The notes under the pieces: model-generated | Told to the model about the DNA's origin: nothing | Database searches by the model: none | What the model saw: only the letters and a program-made list of their open reading frames with translations | Assembly (NCBI RefSeq): GCF_003967355.1 | Contig: NZ_BIFH01000025.1 | Coordinates: 228,887 to 292,886 of the forward strand | Length of the DNA: 64,000 nucleotides | From: Embleya hyalina | GTDB lineage: Bacteria; Actinomycetota; Actinomycetes; Streptomycetales; Streptomycetaceae | Direction of reading: 5' to 3' | Shown: positions 50,853 to 60,036 of the stretch, in pieces | Layout of the letters: every line of letters starts with the position of its first letter | Position numbering within the stretch: position 1 is the stretch's first letter | Translations under genes and position numbers: made by a program

Positions 50853-51956
50853 TCAGTCGGTGGCGGCCTTCGCGACCATCTCGCCGATCCGATCGACGGC
50901 GGCGGAAGGGCCGGGAAAGAACCGGTTCTTGGTCAGCGCGAAGGAGATGCCGGTCGCGGGGTCGGCCCACGCCGCGCTGCCCCCCATGCCGGGCATGCCG
51001 AAAACGCCCGACGTCCGTTGCGGGACGGCGCCGGGCCGGCCGAGGTTGTAGCCCAGCGCCCGCGGCATCGGAAAGCCGACCATCTGGTCGATGTCGGCCG
51101 TGGCCAGGGCCGTGACCGCACGCAGCCGTGCCTCCGAGACCAGCCGGACACCGTCGACCTCGCCCAGCAGCGCGGCGTACATCCGGGCCACCGCGCGGGC
51201 GGACATCGTGCCACCCGAGGGAATGTCCGACGTGAGCACCAAGGGATCGTTGCCGTATCGGGCGCTGGGGGTCACGGCGGGCGGCGTGGCCTTGAACATC
51301 GGCAGGTCGGCGGGCATCGCCGCCATCATCTCGGCGGCACCGGGCGCGTCCTCGAGTCGGGCAAGCCGGCCGAGCTCGGACTCCGGGACGCCGAAGAACA
51401 ACTCGTCGGCGATGCCCAGCGGACCCGTCACCTCCTGCCGGAGCACGTGCGAAATCGGCGTGCCGGTGGCTCGGCGCACGATTTCGCCCATCACGAAGCC
51501 CCAGGTCGTGGCGTGGTAGCCGGTCTTGGTCCCGGGCTCCCACCAGGGCTCGGAACCGGCGATCAGGGCGCACATCCGATCCCAGTCGGCCAGATCCCGC
51601 ACCGTCAGGTCGGACGGCACCGCCGGGACGCCGACCGAGTGGGTCAGCGCGTGGCGGACGGTCGCCCCGTCCTTGCCGTGGGCGCCGAACTCGGGCCACA
51701 GGTCGACGATCGGCGTGTCGTAGTCGAGGGCACCGCGGTCGGCGAGGACGTGCACCACCGTCGCGGTGACGCCCTTGCCCGTGGAGGCGCTGTAGAACGG
51801 GGTATCCGAGGCGACCGCACGCCCGCTGCCCGGATCGGCCGTCCCGGCCACCGCGTCCACCACCAACTCGCCGTGCCGGTACACCGCGACCTGGACACCC
51901 AGTTCGGCACCCGACTCGACCAGGCGGTCAACGGCCCGTTGCACAAGCTTCTGCAT
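50853..51956 (-). CDS. serine hydrolase, beta-lactamase/esterase (class C-like) family
   Basis: This is a 367-residue penicillin-binding-protein-like hydrolase. The SxxK nucleophile is in FYSASTGKGVTATVVHVLAD. The tyrosine motif probably lies in TKTGYHATTWGFVMGEIV, corresponding to the YxN region. A GMGGS stretch near the end (GMPGMGGSAAWADP) takes the place of the third motif. Such enzymes in actinomycetes are usually esterases rather than beta-lactamases. There is no clear signal peptide. ATG 51956 was chosen; an upstream in-frame ATG at 52001 lacks support. It is monocistronic. Confidence 0.85.
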   Translation of the reverse strand: MQKLVQRAVDRLVESGAELGVQVAVYRHGELVVDAVAGTADPGSGRAVASDTPFYSASTGKGVTATVVHVLADRGALDYDTPIVDLWPEFGAHGKDGATVRHALTHSVGVPAVPSDLTVRDLADWDRMCALIAGSEPWWEPGTKTGYHATTWGFVMGEIVRRATGTPISHVLRQEVTGPLGIADELFFGVPESELGRLARLEDAPGAAEMMAAMPADLPMFKATPPAVTPSARYGNDPLVLTSDIPSGGTMSARAVARMYAALLGEVDGVRLVSEARLRAVTALATADIDQMVGFPMPRALGYNLGRPGAVPQRTSGVFGMPGMGGSAAWADPATGISFALTKNRFFPGPSAAVDRIGEMVAKAATD

Positions 51957-52289
51957 GACGTTCGTACCCTCTCGATCCTCGAAAACGGCACCTGTGGGCA
52001 CCGTTCACCCGAGGGTCGGAACCAACGGCGGGATCTCGACATCCCGACAGCACTCCTTCACGCGGCCCGACCACCGGGCCACCCACCCGCCACGAGAACC
52101 CGAACGAACGAGCACGAATGACCACTGCCGTGGCAGTGGACGATCGTCGGCACGCGACGTCATACCGCCGCTCCCCCGACCCCGACCGAGGACCGCGCCG
52201 TCGCGGTGCGTCCCCACGCCACGTCCCCGACGAGATCGTCCAAGCCCCGGGCATTCCGCACACCCGCACCGGAAGGAAACGCCAAGACC
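51957..52289. other. intergenic region before the NmrA relic
   Basis: No gene is supported. The left end carries the promoter and ribosome binding site (GAGAGGGT) of the minus-strand hydrolase. The right end may be the degraded 5' part of the NmrA-like gene, but no Rossmann GxxGxxG could be read in any frame. Confidence 0.35.
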
Positions 52290-52787
52290 GTGCCCGCGTC
52301 CCGGCAGGTGGAGGTCCGGCAGGCGGACGTCACCGATGCGAGCGGCTTTCCCGCGCTGAGCGATGTGGACGTGGTGGTCTCGGCCGTCGGCGTCGGCAAG
52401 GGCGACGGCCCGGGCGCGCTGATCGCCGGTGCCCGGCGAATGGCCGAGGCGCACGTGCGCACGGTGTGGCTGGGGGCACTCGGCTCGGGTGTCTCCAGGC
52501 GGTCGGGCGGGCTGATCTACGCCGGAGTGATGCGGATGTTCGTCGGATCGGAACCGGCGGAGAAGGCCGAGGCCGACGAAATCGCGCTGCGGGCCGGCGC
52601 CACGGTCTTCCACGCCCCGGAGGTCACCGGCGGACCGCTCGGCCCCACCCGCAGCGTCGTACCGCCGGCGCAACTGCGACGCCCGCTGCTGCCGCCCCGG
52701 ATCTCCCGAACCACGCCGGCGTCGCTGCTGCTGGACGAGGCGGAGTCGGGCCGGTACGGAAACGACATCGTCGTACCCCTCACCTGA
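52290..52787 (+). pseudogene. 5'-truncated NAD(P)-binding NmrA-like gene
   Basis: The frame reads VEVRQADVTDASGFPALSDV, DVVVSAVGVGKGDGPGALI, GLIYAGVMRMFVGSEPAEK and later APEVTGGPLGPTRSV and LLLDEAESGRYGNDIVVPL. These are the middle and C-terminal parts of atypical SDR/NmrA-like NAD(P)H-binding proteins of about 210 residues. The essential N-terminal strand and GATGxxG nucleotide motif are missing, and the nearest ATG (52206) leads through non-homologous sequence. It is most likely a dead remnant. Confidence 0.6.
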
Positions 52788-52792
52788 TCACC

Positions 52793-53104
52793 ACCGCCAC
52801 CGCGACCGACGTCGACGCGGCCACCGCAGCCGTGACCGCCGAGATGATCGGGAAGGACGGCGGTCGGGCGCTGGTGTCGCGCGTCGACATCGCCGACGAG
52901 GAGGCGGTACGCACAGCCGTGGAGCGCACGGCCGAAACGTACGGAAGTCCCGACTTCGCCGGCGCCGCCCCCCGGCGGAACCACCACGCCGCCGCAGGGT
53001 ACGGCTGCTCGGGCACGGTCGCCGAGCTCGGTCGGAGCGACCTCCGCACCGTCCGAGCGCCGGGCCCGGAATGCCCGTCGAGGGCCGCCGTGACCGGGGC
53101 CGTC
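52793..53104 (+). pseudogene. fragment of a short-chain dehydrogenase gene
   Basis: Starting at the end of the NmrA relic, one frame reads ATDVDAATAAVTAEMIGKDG, GRALVSRVDIADEEAVRTAV and ERTAETYGSPDF. This is the segment after the Rossmann glycine motif of classical SDRs (acidic beta-2 end, DV at beta-3). Downstream the sequence loses the NNAG and YxxxK motifs. The fragment has no start and runs into the end of the convergent DnaJ-like gene, so it is a relic. Confidence 0.6.
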
Positions 53105-54317
53105 ACCGCCGGTCGAGGATGTGGACGGTGGCGACGACGTCACCGCGGCCGCCGCCGCGCAGGTGGGTGACGCCCAGCCCGGGAAGGCGGATGTCGTCAA
53201 GGTGTCGCGTGCCCGGCGGGATCTCGACCCGGGTGTCGTCCCCGGTGGCCTCGTCGGAGTCGAATGTTTGCAACGGGACCGTGGTGCCGTGCGCGGCGGC
53301 GGCTGCGGAGACCTCGACGGTGCAGTGCAGGTCGTCCCCGCGACGCCGGAACACCGCGTGCGGTTCCACGCTGACCTCGATGTACAGGTCACCCGCCGGG
53401 CCCCCGCCCGGGCCCACCTCGCCATCGCCCTTCAGCTGGATCCGGGTGCCGGTGTCGACGCCTCCCGGGATCTTGAACGTGAGCGTGCGTAGGACGCGCA
53501 CGCGCCCTTCGCCCGCGCACTCCTCGCACGGATCGGGAACCGTGGTGCCCAATTCCGTGCACCGCAGGCACGAACGCCGGCCCGGCCGTGTCCGGACTCG
53601 GCCGTTGCCCGAGCACTGGGCACAAGGATGCCTCGCGGTGCCGGGGGCGACGCGTTCTCCGTCACAGAGTGGGCAGACGACGGCGCTGTCGAGCCGGATC
53701 TCCCGAATCGTGCCGAGGACGACCTCTTCGAGTTGCACGGGGATCCGGATCAGGGCGTCGTCGCCGCGCCGATCGTCCGACGACGAACCGTGGTGGGGCG
53801 GCTCGCGGTCCGGCGCCGATATGGCCGCCACGGCGGCCTCGATCCGTGCGGCGAGCCGGTCCGCGTCCTGCGTGTAACCGGTCAGCACCAGCCGTCCGCC
53901 ACCCCTGAGCCGAAGGACCAGGTGCACGTCCCATCCCATGGCCCGGGCCAGGATGTGGCGCTGTCCGTGGTCGGCCACGCAGCGGATCGCTGTCCAGGGC
54001 AGCACCCGTAATCCTCCGGTCCACCGGCAGACCAGCCCGCCCTCGCGCAGCACGAACACCTCGTCGTGTCGCCGCACGGTCCGCAGCCCGCCGGAGATTC
54101 CGCCCCAGAGACCGATCAAGGCACCGCCCCACAGCAGCCCGACGAACTGCGCGGCCCCGGGGTCTTCGGTGAAGACGGAAATCGTCGACGGGACCGCGAC
54201 GGCCGCCAGTGTCAGGCCGACCAGCAGCGCGACGACCGCGACGCGCCCGCGGCGTGCGTTGTCCGTCGGATGGTTGCGGATGAAGGCGCCCAACTCGCGC
54301 TCGGCATCTGTGATCAT
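53103..54317 (-). CDS. membrane-anchored DnaJ-like protein lacking a J domain
   Basis: This is a 404-residue protein of unusual layout. Residues 1 to about 170 hold two membrane helices (VAVVALLVGLTLAAVAVPS and FVGLLWGGALIGLWGGISGG) and a PH-like segment (HDEVFVLREGGLVCRWTGG, VLPWTAIRCVADHGQRHILA) resembling DUF6585-type proteins. Residues of about 215-285 are a DnaJ zinc-finger region with four CxxC pairs (CPLC, CAQC, CLRC, CEEC). The remainder is a DnaJ C-terminal substrate domain (FKIPGGVDTGTRIQLKGDGE, DLYIEVSVEPHAVFRRRGDD). No J domain or HPD motif is present, so it cannot stimulate DnaK ATPase in the usual way. ATG 54317 has a GGGGAGGAATCG site. It may act as a membrane-tethered holdase or redox-sensing Zn protein. 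Confidence 0.85.
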   Translation of the reverse strand: MITDAERELGAFIRNHPTDNARRGRVAVVALLVGLTLAAVAVPSTISVFTEDPGAAQFVGLLWGGALIGLWGGISGGLRTVRRHDEVFVLREGGLVCRWTGGLRVLPWTAIRCVADHGQRHILARAMGWDVHLVLRLRGGGRLVLTGYTQDADRLAARIEAAVAAISAPDREPPHHGSSSDDRRGDDALIRIPVQLEEVVLGTIREIRLDSAVVCPLCDGERVAPGTARHPCAQCSGNGRVRTRPGRRSCLRCTELGTTVPDPCEECAGEGRVRVLRTLTFKIPGGVDTGTRIQLKGDGEVGPGGGPAGDLYIEVSVEPHAVFRRRGDDLHCTVEVSAAAAAHGTTVPLQTFDSDEATGDDTRVEIPPGTRHLDDIRLPGLGVTHLRGGGRGDVVATVHILDRR

Positions 54318-54660
54318 CGATTCCTCCCCGGGGTGCCGCCCCAGGTCCGCCGACCGGGGCGAGTGTTCGATCCGTCGCCGTTCAGGAGACCATGGTCGAG
54401 CAACTGCCGTGGTCCGAAAGCCACTTCTGGTCTGCGCCGGGCCTCCTCCCCGTCACGGGCCCGCCGAGAGACCATGAGCGGGTCGGTGTGCCGAGCCCCC
54501 GGGGATTACCAACAACCACGCAGGTGGGCGACCGTCGGAGTGCTGCGGGAGACGGGGGTCCAGCGCGGTCGGCTGTCGGAACCTGGGTGCGGCACGTTGC
54601 TCCAAGGGCGACGTACGCCAATCGACGAGCGTCGACACCACCCAGCGATTTCGGCCCGGA
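54318..54660. other. intergenic region between DnaJ-like and MMPL genes
   Basis: Only short frames without ribosome binding sites or family resemblance are seen. The left end holds the leader and GGGGAGGA site of the DnaJ-like gene. Confidence 0.35.
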
Positions 54661-56859
54661 TCAGTGCCCCGCGCCGCCCGTCGGCGCGGGGCCGGCCAGG
54701 CGTTCCTCCAGGCGTTTGCCCTCGATGTCCGGGTCGGGGACGTATTTCGCGAACCACTGCGGGTGGTACCAGAGTTTGGCCCGGACGATCGCCATCGTCG
54801 CCGGGACCAGGGTGAGCCGGACCACGAAGGCGTCCAGGAAGACACCGACCGCGAAGCTGAAGCCGATCACCTTGATGGTCGGGTCGTCGGTGAACATGAA
54901 CGCCACGAAGATCGAGAACATGATCAGCGCCGCCGCCGTCACCACCCGCGCCGACAACCCGGTGCCGCGTGCGACCGCGCCTCGGGCATCGCCCGAGGTG
55001 GTGTAGTCCTCCTTGATCCGCGAGACGACGAACACCTCGTAGTCGCTGGACAGACCGAAGATGATCGCGAGCATCAGGATCGGCAGGAAGCTGATCGTCT
55101 CGGTGGGGGTGATGTCGAAGATGTCCTCGCCCCAGCCCCACTGGAACATCGCGACCTCCGCGCCGAAGGCCGCGCCGATCGACAGCAGGAAGCCGAGGAT
55201 CGACTTGATCGGCACCAGGATGGTCCGAAACGCGAAGGTCAGCAGCACGAAGGCCAGCCCGACCACCACCAGCAGGAACACCGGCAGCGCGTCGGAGAGT
55301 TTCGTGGACACGTCGATGTTGGAAGCGGTGCTGCCGCCGACCAGGATCGGCGCGCCGACGCCGTTCTCGATCGCCGCGCGGTTGTCCCGGATGTGGTGCA
55401 CCAGGTCGGCGGTGGTGTCGGAGTTGGGTCCGGTCGTCGGGATCACCCGCACCACGGCCACCTCGTTGTTCACGGCGAGCGGACCCGCCGCCGCGACGTC
55501 CGGTTGTTGCCGCAGCGCGTTCACCAACGTCTGCACGCCGCTCTGGTCGACGGGTCCGTCGGCGACCACCAGGAGGGGTCCGTTGAAGCCGGGCCCGAAG
55601 CTCTCCGCGGTCAGGTCGTACGCCTTGCGCTGGGTGGAGGACTCGGGCTGCGACGCGGCGCTGGGCAGCCCCAGGTCCATGCTCGCCGCGGGGATCGCCA
55701 GCACGAGCAACAGGCCGACGCCGAGGACCAGGACCGGGATCCGGAAACGCACCACGAAGCGCGCCCAGGTCGCGCCGAACGTCCGGGCCGGCTCGGTCGC
55801 GGTGATCCGCGCGACCTCCTCGTGGTGCCCGGGCCGCAGCCGGGTGTCGATGAACTTGGCGACCTTGGGACCGGCGAAGCCCAGGATCGCCGGCAGCAGG
55901 GTGAGCGCGATCAGCAGCGCGACCGACACCGCCGCCGCCGCACACAGCCCCATCAGGGTCAGGAACGGGATGCCCACGACGGCCAGCCCGCACAGGGCGA
56001 TGATCACGGTGAGCCCGGCGAAGACCACCGAACTCCCGGCGGTGCCCAGGGCCAGCGACGCGGACTCCTCCGGCGTCATGCCGGCGATCAGGTTGTTGCG
56101 GTGCCGGAACAGGATGAACAGCCCGTAGTCGATCCCGCAGGACAGACCGAGCATCAGCGCCACCGTCGTGGACGCCGACGCGATGTCCACCACCGACGCG
56201 AGCGCGGTCACCCCCATCAGGGCGATCACCACGCCGATGATCGCGTTGACGATCGGCACGCCGGCGGCGACCACCGCGCCGAAGGTGATCAGCAGGATGA
56301 TCAGCGCGATCGCCAGACCGATCAGCTCGGGCAGTTCGGAGGGGGTGATCCGCCAGCCCGGGTACACACTGCCCGAGTACTCGACCTGGACACCGGCCTG
56401 CTTGGCCGGCGCCACGGCATCCTCGAGCTTGTCCAGGGTGGAATCCTCGACGTCGGCCGGCTGCGCCGTGTACTGCACCCAGCCCAACGCGACCTGCTGG
56501 TCGGGCGCGACCCCCTGATCGGTGAACGGGTCCGACACGGAGGCCACTTGCGGCACGGTCCGCAATTGCGCGACGGCCGCCTCGATGCCGGCGCGAGGGC
56601 CCTGGTCGGTGACCTTGGCCGGGCTCTTCACGGCGAACACCACCTGGGTCTGCGCGCCGCCGAGCGCCGGCAACTTCTGCTCCAACAGGTCCGTCGTCCG
56701 CTGGGACTCGGTACCCGGGATGGTGAAGCTGTCGTTGGTCTGGCCACCGCTGACCGTGGCCAGGACGATGGCGGTCACCGCGACGGCGAGCCAGAATCCC
56801 AGGACCCACCGCCGACGCCGAAACGCCCATTTCCCCAGCCGGAACAGATAGGTGGACAA
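54661..56859 (-). CDS. MMPL-family RND exporter
   Basis: This 732-residue polytopic protein has the MMPL layout. One N-terminal helix is followed by a periplasmic domain (GGQTNDSFTIPGTESQRTTD), five helices with GLSCGIDYGLFILFRHRN, a second helix and periplasmic domain, and a second five-helix bundle with IIFGLSSDYEVFVVSRIKED. The two GxDYxxF/SSDYEVF motifs are typical proton-relay positions. MMPL proteins export lipids, antibiotics or siderophores. TTG 56859 was chosen because GGAGGG lies seven bases upstream and the protein then begins STYLFRLGKWAFRRRRW. A set of 10-bp repeats lies in the upstream region. Confidence 0.88.
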   Translation of the reverse strand: MSTYLFRLGKWAFRRRRWVLGFWLAVAVTAIVLATVSGGQTNDSFTIPGTESQRTTDLLEQKLPALGGAQTQVVFAVKSPAKVTDQGPRAGIEAAVAQLRTVPQVASVSDPFTDQGVAPDQQVALGWVQYTAQPADVEDSTLDKLEDAVAPAKQAGVQVEYSGSVYPGWRITPSELPELIGLAIALIILLITFGAVVAAGVPIVNAIIGVVIALMGVTALASVVDIASASTTVALMLGLSCGIDYGLFILFRHRNNLIAGMTPEESASLALGTAGSSVVFAGLTVIIALCGLAVVGIPFLTLMGLCAAAAVSVALLIALTLLPAILGFAGPKVAKFIDTRLRPGHHEEVARITATEPARTFGATWARFVVRFRIPVLVLGVGLLLVLAIPAASMDLGLPSAASQPESSTQRKAYDLTAESFGPGFNGPLLVVADGPVDQSGVQTLVNALRQQPDVAAAGPLAVNNEVAVVRVIPTTGPNSDTTADLVHHIRDNRAAIENGVGAPILVGGSTASNIDVSTKLSDALPVFLLVVVGLAFVLLTFAFRTILVPIKSILGFLLSIGAAFGAEVAMFQWGWGEDIFDITPTETISFLPILMLAIIFGLSSDYEVFVVSRIKEDYTTSGDARGAVARGTGLSARVVTAAALIMFSIFVAFMFTDDPTIKVIGFSFAVGVFLDAFVVRLTLVPATMAIVRAKLWYHPQWFAKYVPDPDIEGKRLEERLAGPAPTGGAGH

Positions 56860-56928
56860 GCCGTTTCCCTCCACACCTACCGACAGGCCGCAACCGGCAC
56901 ACGAAGCACCACACGGCGACCCGCGACC

Positions 56929-56968
56929 ACAAAGACACACAAGGACATACAAGGACATACAAAACCCA
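56929..56968. repeat. 10-bp tandem repeats upstream of the MMPL gene
   Basis: Four consecutive 10-base units occur: ACAAAGACAC, ACAAGGACAT, ACAAGGACAT and ACAAAACCCA. The period equals one DNA helical turn, so a regulator could bind the same face repeatedly. They lie 70-110 bases before the MMPL start, in an AT-richer patch. No gene is seen in the rest of 56860-57363. Confidence 0.6.
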
Positions 56969-57363
56969 ATAATCCCGCCCTATTTTGTCCTCTTCGGTGC
57001 ACCAAAATCCCGCCGACGCGCCGACAACCCCGACCACCCGGCCCGGAGGCGGGTGGGCGTGCGTGCGGGGCGTGCGCGCCGGGCCACCGGCGTGGGCAGT
57101 CGCGGCGGGAGGCGAGCTCTACTCCTGGTTCCCCTCGAACGCCACCAACCTCGGCCTCCCACCAGGCCCTGCGCCACCGCCCCCGGTGACCTCGACGCCG
57201 CCGAACCAGGGCCGCGTTCAAGGCGAGTTCGTGGATGCGCGGGTGGGGTTTCTCCCAACCGACGATGGCCGAGTCGACGACGGCGTGCAGGCGGAGACTC
57301 GGGCTGCGCGAAACGACAAACATGGCCGTCGACGATGTGCCGGGATGTGCCGACCTCGATGGA

Positions 57364-58296
57364 TCAACCGATCAGCGCCTCGGTGATCTGACGCGTCGTC
57401 TGCGCGGCGACCCGAGGGTTGACGGCGGCATAGGTGGTGTAGGCGTTCAGGCCGGTGGCCAGTGCCCACCCGCGGCCCCGGGTCCACGTGGCATCGTCCA
57501 CATCGAGCGCGGCGCGGAACACGGACCGGCTCTCGGCGGACATCAGGGTGAAGGCGATGGTCAGATCGCAGGCCGGATCGCCGATGCCGAGTTCGCCGAA
57601 GTCGATCACGGCGCTGAGGCGACCATCGACGGTCAGCAGATTGCCGGTGTGGAAGTCGCCGTGGAACCAGACCGGAGGGCGCTCCCATCCGGGGGCGTTC
57701 AGCGCCGCGTCCCACAGCGCGGTCATGGCTGCGGCGTCGAACGTGCCGTCGACCTCCGCGATGGCGGCCCGTGTCGCATCGTCCCGTTCGACCAGCGGCC
57801 GCCCGGCGAGCTCGTCGAAAGCGGCCCCGTCCGGGAAGCCCTCGGGCGCGAACCCCTGGAGGGCGACCAGGAATTCCGCCAGCCGAACTGCGGCATCGGA
57901 CGAATCGGCCAGACCCTCGACCGTTGCCGTCTCACCGTCCAACCAGCGGGCCACCGCCCACGGCCACGGATAGCCGAATCCGGGCTCACCCACTCCCACG
58001 GACACCGGAATCGCCAACGGCAGACGCGGCGCAAGCCCGGACAACCACACGGACTCCTTCTCGGCCTGCCCCATGGCCCCTTCATGGCGAGGCAACCGAA
58101 CGGCCAGATCCTCCCCGAGCCGATAGATCACATGGTCCGACCCGGCCCGCGCGACCCGCGCGAGCGGCAACCCCGCCCACCGCGGAAACTGCGAACCCAC
58201 CAGGCGCCCGACCAACACGGCATCGACCGAGGGCCGACGAGGGTCTGCGCCGGCACCGAATCCCAAGAACGACTCCCGAGCAGGGCCCGCCCACAC
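57364..58296 (-). CDS. aminoglycoside phosphotransferase (APH) family kinase
   Basis: This 310-residue kinase-fold protein has the catalytic loop VWFHGDFHTGNLLTVDGRL (Brenner HxDxxxxN) and the metal site VIDFGELGIGDPACDL. N-terminal blocks SDHVIYRLGEDLAVRLPRHE and AVARWLDGETA match the APH family. Chromosomal members phosphorylate aminoglycosides, macrolides, homoserine or small metabolites, and the substrate here is not evident. The GTG start at 58296 is uncertain; a later GTG giving VLVGRLVGSQFP would remove 27 residues. It appears monocistronic. Confidence 0.85.
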   Translation of the reverse strand: MWAGPARESFLGFGAGADPRRPSVDAVLVGRLVGSQFPRWAGLPLARVARAGSDHVIYRLGEDLAVRLPRHEGAMGQAEKESVWLSGLAPRLPLAIPVSVGVGEPGFGYPWPWAVARWLDGETATVEGLADSSDAAVRLAEFLVALQGFAPEGFPDGAAFDELAGRPLVERDDATRAAIAEVDGTFDAAAMTALWDAALNAPGWERPPVWFHGDFHTGNLLTVDGRLSAVIDFGELGIGDPACDLTIAFTLMSAESRSVFRAALDVDDATWTRGRGWALATGLNAYTTYAAVNPRVAAQTTRQITEALIG

Positions 58297-58541
58297 GGCG
58301 GGCGACCGAAGCCATCACAACACCTCGTGAACCCGCCTGTCGCCCGAATTCACCAGGCATCGCCCGGAGGCCATGGGATGGTGGCGGTCGGCGAGAGCGG
58401 CACCACGTGTCCGCGCGGCGCCGTGACGGCTCCGCAGGTCGTGAGGTTCGCGCTGGAGGCCCTACCGCAGTAGGTCCGGTATGTACCGCGGTCGATGCCG
58501 GATACGATCGGCCGTCGATATCGACGACGTTGCGGGGACCG

Positions 58542-58856
58542 ATGGATGACGTGATCGTGCGGCCGGCGGAGACGTGTGCGAGTCACCCATCGCAGTGGAA
58601 CGCGCGGACCTCGGACGGCCGTTGCCTTTTCCCGCACCACCGCCACGGCATCAGCACCGTCGAGCGGCACCCGGACGGCGACCCGGACTCATCGACCAAC
58701 GACGTGTGGGAAACCTGGCCGCCCCGAACGGTGAAGGGGTGGAACGACCGCACGAACGACGGGTACGTGGCCCTCACGGACTTTCTTGCGGCCACCGGCC
58801 TGCATCCGGCCTCCGACGCGGACGTCTCGGTCGACAGCCGGAGACCACGCCGATGA
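58542..58856 (+). CDS. hypothetical protein, 104 aa
   Basis: This 104-residue ORF reads MDDVIVRPAETCASH, then TSTNDVW-like acidic sequence (DPDSSTNDVWETWPPRTVKG) and NDGYVALTDFLAATGLHP. No signal peptide or membrane helix is present and no family is recognised. It ends with ATGA overlap onto the next gene, which supports translation. The ribosome binding site (GGGGACCG) is weak. Confidence 0.5.
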   Translation: MDDVIVRPAETCASHPSQWNARTSDGRCLFPHHRHGISTVERHPDGDPDSSTNDVWETWPPRTVKGWNDRTNDGYVALTDFLAATGLHPASDADVSVDSRRPRR

Positions 58857-59452
58857 CATCCGCTCCCGCAGAGCATCCGAACAACGCCGCGTACTTCGTT
58901 GCGGCGTTCCCGGGTTTCCTCGCCGACGACGTGCTCGCCGTCGCGTCGACGCTTCCGCCGTCCAGGCGGGTGCCCGTGCAACCGTTCCCGGTCGACGTCC
59001 ACGGCGAACGTGTGGCGATTCCCTACCGCGTGTACGACGAAGCGCCGGACTTCGCGCTCTCCGCGTCGTTCTCCGGGCGCCGGATGACCGTCCTCGACTG
59101 CCTCTACACGCGGCACCACGACGGCCGGGTGCGCCAACGCCACCTGGAGCGCATCCTTCCCGTGGTCGAGCCGTGGGTGGCACCCTTCGTGGTCCAACTG
59201 GTGGGCGAGTACGTGGTGGAGATCCAGCGCGCCATCCGGGACGGGCTGGTCGACATCGACGTCCCCGGAACGCCGCAGCACGACGTCTACGGCACGTTCC
59301 TCGCCGCGAACCCGCGATTCCTGGAGCTCACGAGCCAACGCGTGGCCAGTTACTGGGACTGCTACTACCGCAACAAATACCCCCGCAAGTACTACCCCGG
59401 GAGCATCATCCTGGAGTCACTACGCAACGCCGCGCGGCGCGCGGCCCCATGA
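58853..59452 (+). CDS. conserved-looking hypothetical protein, 199 aa
   Basis: This is a soluble 199-residue protein with NNAAYFVAAFPGFLADDVLA, RVPVQPFPVDVHGERVAIPY, LDCLYTRHHDGRVRQRHLER and VASYWDCYYRNKYPRKYYPG. The Tyr/Trp-rich C-terminus is striking. The length, codon use and internal order look like a real folded protein, but I cannot assign a family. The ATG has CCGGAG in front and overlaps the preceding 104-residue ORF, so both are probably cotranscribed. Confidence 0.7.
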   Translation: MTSAPAEHPNNAAYFVAAFPGFLADDVLAVASTLPPSRRVPVQPFPVDVHGERVAIPYRVYDEAPDFALSASFSGRRMTVLDCLYTRHHDGRVRQRHLERILPVVEPWVAPFVVQLVGEYVVEIQRAIRDGLVDIDVPGTPQHDVYGTFLAANPRFLELTSQRVASYWDCYYRNKYPRKYYPGSIILESLRNAARRAAP

Positions 59453-60036
59453 GGCCGTAAGGCGCGATCCGTTCACGCCACCCGCTGCGGGGCGGGCGTC
59501 GCCGTCGCGTTCGCCGACGCGGTCTGATCCTGCTTGGTACCGGCGCCGGTGCCGCTCACCGAAACCGGGCGACAGCCGTCACGCACGCCGGTCCGAGCCT
59601 GGGCGGTGTCACCGGGAACGCGTACGATCGCCCACCGCACACCGTTGCCGGTGAACGGCTGCCATGACTGCGCCGAACCCCAGCCGCCCATGAACCGCGT
59701 CGCAACCGCGCGCCCCCGTCCTCAACGGTGACGACCTCCCCGCCGGGCCGAGGGGCGCGACGGACGCACCCCCGATCGCCCTCACCCGCGCGTACGAACA
59801 ACACTGCCGCCCGTCGACGCAGGCCACCCCCGCAACCTCGGCCGCACCGCAGCCGCATGGACGGGCGGCCACATCGCCTACAGCGCCGTGGTCGTCGGCA
59901 TCTTCCCTGCGGGCGAGGTTCGACAGGCCATCGACGACCGTCCGCGTCGACGACGTCCGGGTGGCATTCCGGCTGCGGGCGCGGCACCGGTGCCACGCCC
60001 GGCTCGGGCGGGGGCGAGGGGTTTGCGGTGTGGCTG
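59453..60036. other. 584-base stretch with coding-like minus-strand remnant
   Basis: No intact gene is supported. On the minus strand, about 59473-59691 reads SAQSWQPFTGNGVRWAIVRV followed by PGDTAQARTGVRDGCRP. An adjacent frame upstream reads PGGEVVTVEDGGARL. Together these suggest a frameshifted C-terminal remnant of an unknown protein. Confidence 0.3.
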
